Shown here piece by piece: positions 23,834 to 34,700 of a DNA stretch of 64,000 nt. This stretch comes from Neelides folsomi. Taxonomy: Eukaryota > Arthropoda > Collembola > Neelipleona > Neelidae. The translations under genes and the position numbers were made by a program. Under the pieces are notes generated by a model. That model was not told the origin of the DNA, searched no databases, and was given only the letters and a program-made list of their open reading frames with translations. Every line of letters starts with the position of its first letter. Within the stretch, counting starts at the first letter, position 1. The stretch is taken from the NCBI GenBank assembly GCA_034687125.1, contig JAQGBZ010000069.1, forward strand, positions 164,659-228,658, written 5' to 3'.

Positions 23834-24193
23834 GCAATCACAAAAATTTCATGCATAGAATCTATCATACATATTCAAAAATGTATTGTAAATTGCTTTT
23901 ATGGTCAGCCCTATGATAAAATTGTGTTCTTATCCTTCATAAAATGTCGTCATGAATTCCATTAATTGAATGTATTTTAAAATTTTCATACAATTGTTAT
24001 ATTTAAGAATGTAATTGAAATTAAATAGACATGCTAATTATCTAAAATATAAATGGTAGAATAATTAATGAATGAAAATGAAAATAAAACATCCCAATCC
24101 TTAACCCTCATTATGATTATAAAACATTACATACATACCTACCTACCTATGTTCATTACTACATACGTAATTTATAATATACCTAATGTATCG
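23834..24193. other. 3' flank of the DUF4291 gene
   Basis: AT-rich spacer with a short acatacctacctacctatg microsatellite near 24133-24152 and no gene. Confidence 0.4.
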
Positions 24194-25405
24194 TGTAATG
24201 TGGTATTCTCCTAAAGATTATTTAATAATTAATTTAATTACTTATCTGACAAATCAAATCTAGTTTTTAATCTTACAATTAATCTGGAAGGTTAGTATCA
24301 TGAAGGATTTCTAATCGTCAACTTCTGATAATTGTGATGGAAGAGCAGAGTAGATTAGGATTAGGAGTTTCCTTAATCTAAATCTACTCGATATGCATCC
24401 CCACGCACTATTGAGAGAAGTAATCGGAGATGCAGTAAAGTTTGAAATATTGGTGGTGCAAAATACAGAGTTTTATTAAGTCTTGGAAGGTCCTGTAATC
24501 AGCGCTTTCTTTTTTTTTCTTGTGTGGGAGGAGTTGTGATTCCGATTAGTCAATTTTTGTTTGATGAATAAATTGCTCTTTGCCAATTACCTTTCTTTGT
24601 TCTGAATAGAAAAACTTGTCCTTCCTTAGGGACTAATTCTTCTTCTATATTTACCGTCTTTAACTGGGCCTTGGGGTACTTCACCCTTTCTGTGGTTGTG
24701 GACTTGTGTTCAATGTTATACATTTTGTCCTGTCGCTGTCACCTTTCGTTTTCCTATTTTACGAATTTATCAGCATGATCCAACTTGTCTAAGAATATGT
24801 CACTTTCTCTCCATATACAATTCATAAGAATCTCGACGACGTCATGGTCGAGACCATCATACAGCATTTCGCCTGTTTCTTCATCTGTTGGTTTATTGCT
24901 TAGCATGCATATATATATATATGTATGATTATCGCTATGTACCACCTTTTATTGGATGGAAAGTATTCGCGTCTTGTTTTCTTGATTTGCTTCAGGATTT
25001 CATCATCGCTCGGCTCTTCGTCTTCCCCGAAGAAAAATTCCATTTCTTCTTAAAGTTTTGTCCAATGGAGGCCAGATTTGTCTTCAAGAGTAACAATTTC
25101 CTCTTGGGTTTCTGGTGCAATGTATAGGATAATTAATCCAACTTGCTTTAAGACCAGGCTGATTTATTAATTCATTCATTTATATATTATAGTAAGTTTA
25201 TTGTGTAATGGGTATTCGCCCAAATATTGTTTAATAAATAATTTATTTATTTGACATATTAACTCAAGTTTTTAATTTAGTCTGGAAGGTTAGTATCATG
25301 AAGGATTTCTAATCGAATTTTCACTCACTTCTGATACTTGTGACGGAAGAGTAGATTACAATTGGGAGTTCCCCTAATCCAAATCTACGTGATATGCTTA
25401 CTACA
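24194..25405 (-). mobile_element. Short LTR-retroelement remnant (non-autonomous)
   Basis: Two diverged direct repeats of roughly 210 bp bound the unit: about 24194-24407 and 25204-25405. Both begin tgtaatg and share a tggaaggttagtatcatgaa block plus atttctaatcg and a downstream ctgata-ttgtga-ggaagag block. Between them lie about 800 bp in which the minus strand shows short degraded coding traces; one, near 24540-24720, resembles the basic C-terminal part of retroelement polyproteins (EGQVFLFRTKKGNWQRA). No integrase, reverse transcriptase or protease core is seen. It is best read as a decayed or non-autonomous LTR element. The repeats differ at many sites, so it is old. Confidence 0.6.
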
Positions 25406-25481
25406 GTGCGGGCCATAAGTGACTTTCTTTTTTAAATAAACAATCATATAAAAAAGAAAGCAACTTATGACCCACCCTGTA
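25402..25481. mobile_element. Palindromic mariner-like MITE, copy 1
   Basis: An 80-bp almost perfect palindrome flanked by TA: one arm runs tacagtgcgggccataagt..., the other ends ...acttatgacccaccctgta, with a short central tcttttttaaataaacaat section. A second copy lies at 56447-56525. TA flanks and mini size suggest a Tc1/mariner-type miniature element. It directly abuts the right repeat of the LTR remnant. Confidence 0.7.
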
Positions 25482-25766
25482 TATCTATATGAAATTTTCA
25501 TAAAAATATTATAATATACGAGCAGGTACAATATGTTTGCTTTAATTTTAAGCAATTATTTATTAATTAGTTTAAAAAATCTTTCAATAATGCATAAATA
25601 CAAAAGACTAGATTTTCTATTAGATTTTAGAGTAATGTTGAGTTAACAATCAATAATTAAAACAAGTGATTTTTATAAAGGATAATCGAATGTAATCAAA
25701 AATTGAATTACAAATTTTAGAAACATAATTGCACAAGTTTTCTAATTTAGAGTAGTACTCTATATT

Positions 25767-27412
25767 TTAATCAATTTTAACTTTTAGATCGTAAGCCGCT
25801 TCAAAGCCTGCTATATAATCAACGCAATATTTATTGAGGGATACTAAAAAACTCATTTGAATAAATTCATCTTTCAGTTTTTTCTTTTCAGTTTTTGCTC
25901 CGTTAATTAATTTTTTTTGAACTTTATACATATATTTCAATTTGGACAATTCTTTTTTTAATTGGTTTGATTCTGCTTTTAATGACTTTTTTGTTTTATA
26001 CAGCGAGTCATATTGTATCAACAGTTTAAAAAGTTTTTCATAAATTTCCTTCTCTTTTTCATCTTTGGCTTCTTCTGTCAGCTCCAGTATGTCTTTTATT
26101 TCGATATTACGAACGGAATTCAAATTGATAAATTTCTCAAGCTCTTTTAATTTGACTGAAGTTCTATTTAACAACTTTGACATTTCAAGTTCTTTTAATC
26201 TCTCTTTTCCTTTAATTTCATACAATTGAGAATAATTCGTTACATATTCATTAAACTGCATTTTAAGCTTTAAATTTTCATATAAAGACAGTTTCTCTTG
26301 ATTTTGTTTAATGTAATGTTTAGCAAAGCTTTGAATCTCATCCCTGTAATGCAAGAATGATTTTAAATTTAAGATTTCTTCTGTCTTTCTCTCGGAATAA
26401 GATGTGAGTTGCAATGATTGGGTTTGAAGATCTTCGAGATCACATTGAGACAATTCAAGCTCATCTTCCAAGTCTTCGACTTCTTTCTCAAGAGCCACAC
26501 GTTCAGCCTTTTCCTTTTCTAACTCTTTCGACAGATTTTCTATTAAGAATTGGTCATAAAGGAAATCTTCGTCTTCAGTCTCATCTTTCTCATAGTATTC
26601 GACGTTGAGGTCCAAATTGAATTGGACGCGCTTTTTGATTTTCTTTTTATGGGGTCGCTAAATTAAACAATTAAGGAATTATTTATTGTTTAAAGTATTT
26701 TAAAATAAATATTGATTTTTTGTAAATACATACAAAGGAACATATATATCTGTACATACTTTTTTACATTCTTCTTCTTTGGTTAACATATCTAAACACT
26801 TGTTATTGTTCAACTGGTATTCTTTGGAATCTATAATTAAATAAAAGTGCGTATTGAATTTAAGTTACATTATTTGTGAAATCTACTATTTCACAACAAG
26901 GCATTTAGTTTAGTTTTATAACGGGTACTTTATAATTGTTAATCGAAAAATTGAAAGAATTCATAATAAGTCTAACCATATTGTTCATTTATAAAAGAAT
27001 GTTTTGATTCTGGTTCAAAGTTGGCTCTCACGCCCAAGAGGAATTCCATTTCAAATTCCGAGTCTTCGTCTTTGCATGGCCCTGAGTTCGGAAGGAAATC
27101 CCCATGCGGTTCAAATAAGCCGGATGGCGGTGAAACCCCGGCCGAAATCTACGAATTTCACAACACAATCAAAACACAGTCTTTGTTATAAAAATAATCC
27201 AAGCCCCAAATTTCATTCTATAAATAAATAATTTCCCCTCCTACATCTTTTATACATAATACTTACAAAAGATTATATTCACTTTTGTTTTATTTTGTTT
27301 ACATGATAGAGATTTATGTATTTAAATAATATCAACAAATTAACGTTTTAATATGAATATCAAAGTCAGTCAATACACTTTATGAACTTTTAAAAAATAT
27401 TCAACTTACCAT
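25767..27412 (-). CDS. Coiled-coil protein with RVxF (PP1-docking-like) motif, family unknown
   Basis: Four coding exons on the minus strand: a start-codon-only exon (27410-27412, ATG directly followed by GTAAGT), then 26977-27148, 26760-26830 and 25767-26657; the lengths sum in frame to 378 aa. The N-terminal ~80 residues are Pro/Gly-poor and acidic; around residue 90 there is a basic patch followed by KKRVQFNLDLN, a good match to the RVxF protein phosphatase 1 docking motif. From about residue 115 to the end the chain is Leu/Lys/Glu-rich with heptad-like spacing, typical of a long coiled coil. No homologue is recognised. The ATG-only exon is inferred from the splice signals and could instead be part of the 5' UTR with another start. 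Confidence 0.6.
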
Positions 27413-28718
27413 TGTCTTATTGATTGGATAAATCTTGAGAGATAGATAAAGGAACCAACTAATGTCAGTAATCTTTTAAATATTGATTGATTGATTGATT
27501 GATTATATTTATTCAACTTTTGAAAAAAATAATTATAAAGAAAATGGCGAACAAAGGGTGAAAATTCAATGAGCAAGAAGTTGTGAAACAAAGTTTTGTT
27601 TGAGAGAGAGAAAGCGAAGGAATTCTTGGCACCTCCAACCGTCGACCTCAAACGCTGTAATCAAAATGAGTTGCAAAGCGAGGAAACTCTTCACAAGAAT
27701 TCCCCGACGAGTCTCTAGAATCTAAAACCGACGAGTGTCTTTGATCCAATTTCAAGATGCTTTTATCCGTGTTCTTTATTTTTCCCATCGCTTCATTATA
27801 TAAATACATATGAAATACATTTATATTTTTAAATTATACTATGAAATAACCCATCAAATTACCCTTTCATCGCTACTTTTAAATTGATTAATAAACTAGG
27901 GATATTTATAAATAATATCCATTTATATTCAGATTAAGGATGTAAAAATGTACTAAAGTATTTAAAGTATTTTACCAGTATTTTACCAGTATAAACCAGA
28001 ATAATACAAACTCTATGCAATCCAAGTTTTGAGTTTTAGCAGAGTTTTTAATTGATAAATTAATTGTGATTATCATGCATCAATGGCAATGGCATAAATG
28101 TACGGTTGGAACTTTCACTTACTTAAACCATGAAAGTCTGCTTGATAAATATGAAAATTTATACAGGAGACAAATTACGTTGGCGTTATGTTGAATTTAT
28201 TATAGGACAACTAGGATTATTTTTAATTTAGAATTAACATGCTTAATACTATAGCCGGATTTTGATGTAACGAAGGATTATAAGAAATTCGCGCGCAGAT
28301 GTCATGAATGAAGCAATGTTTGTAAGGAGATGAGAAGTTTTTAAAGAACATTAATCCTCCCAAGGATATTTCTGTATTCGGATCCTCGGATATATTGTGG
28401 ACCGAGGGACTTGTAATAAAACAATTGGAGCGCCGTCTCAAATCCCCGTCTTCCCAAAAAGTCTTTGTGATCTTTGAATTCCTTTCACCCACCCTCACCC
28501 GACTCTCCCTTCTTAAATTCTATCCTCGAACCCTCGAGCCCTCATTCTGCAGCTTTCGATTGTAAGCAACCGTTCTCTCCGTTTGACTTTTATTTATATT
28601 ATTTCCATTTGAGAATTTGAAGTAAAAAATATATCTAGCTGAATACCCCAAAATAAATTAATTTTAAAAGCTAATTAATAATTCATAAATTAATATTAAC
28701 ATTGTTTTGAATTTTAGG
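27413..28718. promoter_or_regulatory. Upstream region of the myosin heavy chain gene
   Basis: A divergent intergenic region of about 1.3 kb between the coiled-coil gene and myosin. A TTGA/GATT microsatellite lies at 27482-27504. Near the right end a non-coding 5' exon is likely: a GC-richer block ending at ...ttcgatt with donor GTAAGC (28562) and an acceptor ttttag at 28713-28718, leaving a 34-nt leader before the start codon at 28753. No individual muscle enhancer site can be claimed. Confidence 0.4.
27482..27504. repeat. ATTG tetranucleotide microsatellite
   Basis: About five and a half perfect copies of attg in the upstream region of the coiled-coil gene. Confidence 0.9.
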
Positions 28719-28752
28719 AACTCAAGGGCTGCCTAGTTGCTGAACCGTCAGG

Positions 28753-31700
28753 ATGGTCATCGAGCAGAAGTTCAAAGCGGGGGAGGAACCCGACCCCACC
28801 GAGTACCTCTATGTCTCCATGGAGCAGAAGAGAATAGATCAAACGAAGCCTTATGATCCCAAGAAGGCCTGTTGGGTCCCGGACGATAAAGAGGCATATG
28901 TCCAAGGAGAAATTAAGTCCGTGAGCGGCGACAACACCGTCGTCGGCTTACCATCTCATGAGGTCCAATAACAATGTTAAACAATGACCCAGAGTGTTGG
29001 AGTCTTTAAATTAGAAAAAAGGTTGAAATTGAAATTGGCTCATTTTTGGTGTTTAGGAGAAAACGTTTAAGACGTCGCTGGTCGGGCAGGTGAATCCACC
29101 CAAGTACGAGAAAGCCGAAGACATGAGCAATCTCACGTACCTTAACGACGCTTCGGTCCTTCACAATCTCCGGCAGCGATATTACGCCAAGCTGATCTAC
29201 GTGAGTTTTCCCATAATTGGAAATGGGAGAGAGAATGGGAAAGAATGCGTGGTGGCATCGTGCCAGGCTACTCATTACATTTTACATTACATCAACTACC
29301 CGAGGAGGTTTGAGCCTCAGGAGGGAAATACGAGCCGGACTATTTTTATTCGAGGCCCGACGGAATGAGCCCAGGCATTCTTGGACTTTCACTTCACACA
29401 ACCATCACATCTTCCATTTCATTAAACATTCACACAATAATACTCTCAATTAAATATTGAGTTCATATATATTTTAATTAGTATACAATTTGTATATTTG
29501 ATTTTGATTTTAAATATTTAATCAAATTAGCTCAATACTCTTAATTAGCTATAGAATACAGCTATAGTTGATTATATTCAAATGACCTATTAAACACATA
29601 CGAAGCTTGAAATGCTCAGTTGCTCCTACAAATAAACATAATGAAAAGACTCCTTCAAAATGGCACATTAACTGAATGAATGAAAATACTGTTGGGAATT
29701 ATGAAAGATGAATGAATTAATGAATAGGGTTGTTTTAAAGAAATGAACTTGAGAAAATGTTGTTTATAAATAATGTTTAATTTGATTTAGACCTATTCGG
29801 GTCTTTTCTGTATTGCTGTGAACCCATACAAACGTTACCCGATCTACACGCAAAGGGCGATGAACATCTATGCTGGCAAGAGGAGGAACGAAGTCCCACC
29901 TCACATTTTCGCCATTGCTGAAGGAGCTTACCAAAACATGTGTCAAGATGGGGAAAATCAATCTATCCTCATTACGTAATTACTCACTTTCAAAAATGAC
30001 CTTTAAATTAAAACCTTCACCAATTGGAAAACAATAAACCATGGCCAAGATTAATTAACATATTCAAATGATTAATCAAGATGATATTATGTTCTTTATC
30101 CAAAGTGGAGAATCCGGAGCTGGAAAGACAGAAAACACGAAGAAAGTCATTGCGTACTTTGCCTCTGTCGGTGCTTCATCAAAGAAAGTGGAAGCGGCGG
30201 CTAAAAAGGTTAAACCTTAATTTAAACATTCATTTATTAATTTTTCCAAATGTTTAACTTAAATTGAATTACAGCAATCTCTTGAAGACCAAATTGTCCA
30301 AACGAATCCTGTACTTGAGGCTTTCGGAAACGCAAAGACAACCCGTAACGATAACTCCTCTCGTTTCGTAAGAACCAATATTTGTTGTCCTAAATTATTG
30401 AAATTATAGTAATTAGCATGAATTTAATTATGAATTGATACTATTGTATAGGGTAAATTCATCCGTATTCACTTTGGGCCAAGTGGAAAGTTGGCCGGAG
30501 CTGATATTGAAACCTGTAATTAAAATCTAATTAATTAATAATAATTTATATATCTAAACCTTATGAACTTTACTCAATCTAAATTATTTTTCTACTAGAT
30601 TTGCTCGAAAAGGCTCGTGTCATCTCTCAGCAACCCCTTGAGCGATCTTACCATATCTTCTACCAATTGATGAGTGGAAAGGTTCCTGGAATCAAGGGTA
30701 ATATCATTTCCAGAAAATGACAAATAATTGTTAAATTTAAAAATTAATGTTCAAATATAAAATTGTTTAGAAATGTGCCTCTTGGGAAATGATATTTATG
30801 AATATCATTACGTCTCTCAGGGTAAAATCACCGTCCCCGGTATCGATGACGGAGAAGAGTCGGTGCTTGCTCATGTAAGGAAAGCTCATTTAAACTTGAT
30901 TAATTAAGCCAATTGGAATTGAACTGACATAGATTAATTTGATAATAGTAAGTAATGATTTGCTAATTGGTGTAAATAGGAAGCTTTCGAAATTCTTGGA
31001 TTTTCATCTGAACAACGTGAAAACATCTACAAGATCACCGCTTCTGTAATGCACATGGGAGAAATGAAGTTCAAGCAGAAGGGACGAGAAGAGCAGGCCG
31101 AGCCTGATGGTCTTGTTGAGGGAGAACGGGCCGGAAAGCTTCTCGGAATCAACGGCGAAGATCTTTACAAGAACATTACAAAGCCCAGGATCAAGGTCGG
31201 AACTGAATTCGTCACCAAGGGTCAAAACAAGGACCAATGTTGCTACACTGTTGGTGCCATGGGTAAAGCCATGTTCGACAGACTTTTCAAGTTCTTGGTC
31301 AAGATGTGTAACGATACTCTTGACACGAAGCAAAAGCGATCGACCTTTGCCGGTGTGCTGGATATTGCCGGATTCGAGATCTTCGACTACAACGGATTCG
31401 AACAGCTTTGCATTAACTTCACCAACGAGAAGCTCCAACAGTTCTTCAACCATCACATGTTCGTTCTTGAGCAGGAAGAGTACAAGACCGAGGGACTCGA
31501 CTGGATCTTTGAGGATTTCGGAATGGACTTGCAAGCTTGCATTGAGCTTATGGAGAAGCCTATGGGTATCATGGCCATTCTTGAGGAGCAGTCTATGTTC
31601 CCCAAAGCCACCGATCAGTCATTTGCTGACATGTTGAAGACAAACCATCTTGGAAAATCGAACATCTTCATTAAGCCAAAGCCGCCAAAGCCAGGCAACC

Positions 31701-34700
31701 CGGAAGCTCATTTCTCCCTCGTCCATTATGCTGGAACCGTAAGAACATTTTATAATTTATTTTTTAATTAGAGTAAATAAATCCCATTGAAAAATTCCAT
31801 TTAAATATGTATTTATAATATATATCAAACAATGAATAAATCTTAGGTGCCGTACAGCATTACTGGATGGCTCGAGAAGAATAAGGATCCCCTCAATGAC
31901 ACCGTTGTGGATCAATTCAAGAAGGGATCCAACGCTCTCCTTTGCGATATCTTTGCTGATCATCCTGGACAGTCTGCTCCTCCTGAGCCACAGAGTGCTA
32001 AAGGTTAAAGACACAATCCTATAATCATGTCAAGACATTCTTATATTTATTATGAACTTTTTCAAATATTATAATATTAATGATATGAAGGTGATTTTAT
32101 TAGATAATTAATTGATAAAAGATGGGTAGTGTTTATAACAAGTGAAGGTTGAGTGAAAGTCAAAATGATCAAAATCTAACTCGAATGGGTTGTAGGTGGT
32201 AAGAAGAAGGGTTCTGGCTTCGCCACCGTCTCCTCATCTTACAGGGTTACTATTTAAAATCAACTGAAAATATCCCCTTTGATCAAACACACACATCTCT
32301 CAATTTCATGAACTTGTTTCATACTGAAACAAGGAAATTCCCTTCAAACAGACTTACCCTTCGTTGTTTCTCCGTTGTTTGTCACCTGGCCATTCCCTTT
32401 AATGTTAATGGGAATCATTAACACCCAACGATGATCTTTTTACAAGATGATCCTCTTACTCTTTACCTGTTTAATGTATTAGTACACAAGAAAAACAAGA
32501 TAAATGTGTGAGCAAAGAGTGAATTGAACGCCGAAGAAATACGGCGGGATTTTTCAAATAAAGAAAAAGGGAAATCACTTGAAAGTGATCTCTTTTCAAT
32601 AAAGATAATATAATACATACCTACCTATGTAATGTTACATATATTCCTTCGATTATATGCTTTTAAATGTACCATACATAATATCTATTACGGACTTTCC
32701 TCGTGTTCGATTTTTAAAACCCTGGTTGGAGAAAATCATTCCTTTACATTAGCATGGTTTGCCTCCTTTTGGCAATTGTTTTGAATGAAATTCTAATAAT
32801 GATTTTATTGATATTTAGGAACAATTGAACAACTTGATGACTACCTTGAAGGCAACTCATCCTCATTTCATCCGTTGTATCATCCCCAACGAGGTGAAGA
32901 CACCAGGTAAGATCAACACAAAGTTATCTTATTTCATATTAACGTATTTCATATTAACGTTCTTATTCTTCTTATAAAACATAATTGAAAAACTGCTGAA
33001 TCTTTCACATAGGTCTCATTGACGCTGGGCTCGTAATGCATCAGTTGACATGTAATGGTGTACTTGAGGGTATTCGTATTTGCCGAAAGGGTTTCCCTAA
33101 CAGGATGTTGTACCCTGACTTCAAGCACAGGTATGTTCTTACTATAATATATAATTAATTCCTAGTTCAACTTATTGTTAGGGAAAATGATTTTTATGAA
33201 TAAAATTCTTTTAAGGTACTTGGTCCTTGCGTCCGCTCAAATGCAAGCTGAGAAGGACGACAAGAAAATGGCCATTGCCTGCTTCAACAACGTTGCTCTT
33301 GACAAGGAGAAGTACCGTGTTGGTCACACAAAGGTATTCTTCCGTGCCGGAGTTCTCGGTGAACTTGAAGAGATCCGTGACGAGCGCGTGTCGAAGCTCA
33401 TCATCTGGCTCCAGTCTTCAATCCGCAATTTCTTGACCCGAAAGGAATTCAAGAGACTTCAAGAGCAACGTATTGCTCTTCAAGTCATCCAACGCAACAT
33501 CCGTGGATACATGAAGCTCCGAACCTGGGCTTGGTTCTCACTCTTGCAGAAGATCAAGCCTCTTCTTGGAGCTTCCAAAATTGGAGACGAATTGAAGAAA
33601 CTTCAGGAGAAAGCCGACGAAGCCGCCGCTGCCTTCAAGAAGGAAGAAGATCTTAGAAAATCTCTTGAGGAAAAGAACGAACAACTTCTTCAACAACAAA
33701 AGGAGCTTGAAGCTCAACTTGAGAAGGAAGCCGGATCCATGAAGGACTTCAACGAGCGACTCTCAAAGCTCAACTCTCAACGCGAAGATCTCGAATCAGA
33801 GTTGAACGAAGCTCAGAGGAAATTGACGCAAGAGGAAGAAGCTCGCCAGAGATTGATTCCCGAGAACAAGAAGCTTGAACAGGAATTGCAATCCTGCAAG
33901 AGGGACTTTGAAGACTTGGAATTGGAGTTGAACAAAACTGAGAACGACGTGAAAACGAAGGACCACACGATCCGAACTTTGAACGACGAAATCACGAGTC
34001 AAGATGCGATGATCAACAAGTTGAACAAGGAGAAGAAAACTTTCCAAGAGTCCGGAGGAAAATTGAGCGAAGACTTGCAAGCTGAGGAAAACAAAGTGAA
34101 CCACTTGAACAAAGTGAAAGCCAAATTGGAACAAACGATGGAGGAACTCGAAGACACGCTCGAACGAGAGAAGAAATTGAGAGCTGAGATCGAAAAGGGA
34201 AAGAGGAAGGTCGAGGGAGACTTGAAATTGACCCAAGAGGCCGTCGGAGATTTGGAGCGAAACCGTAAAGAATTGGAAGGAAGTCTCCAAAGAAAGGACA
34301 AAGAGATCTCAATGCTCAGCATTAAATTAGAAGAAGAACAAGGAGGAGTTTCGAAAATGAATCGAGCTATTAAGGAAGTTCAAGCCAGAATTGAAGAGCT
34401 TGAGGAAGAACTTGAAGCCGAACGTCAAGGGAGGTAAATTCATAATTAAATTAAAAATTATGATTTTAAATTATATTATTTAAAAATTGTGGATTTATAG
34501 AGCCAAGGCCGAGAAACAAAAGTCAGATCTCGAGCGTGACATTCGCGACATTGGTGAGCGTCTCGAAGAAGCCGGCGGTGCGACGTCAGCTCAAATCGAA
34601 TTGAACAAGAAGCGTGAAGCTGAGACCTCGAAGTTGAGGCGAGATTTGGAAGAAGCCAACATTCAACATGAAGCGAGCATGGCTAGCATGCGACAGAAGA

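Noticed and set aside
29201-29790. Search for a second, mutually exclusive myosin exon
   Set aside because: No block resembling the TYSGLFC...NPYKRYP exon with splice sites was found in this intron.
31004-31534. 176-codon minus-strand open frame over the myosin motor
   Set aside because: It is antisense to a conserved exon and has no recognisable product.
33796-34322. Long minus-strand open frames inside the myosin rod exon
   Set aside because: They are shadows of the highly biased Glu/Lys/Leu coding strand; no independent family or splice signal.
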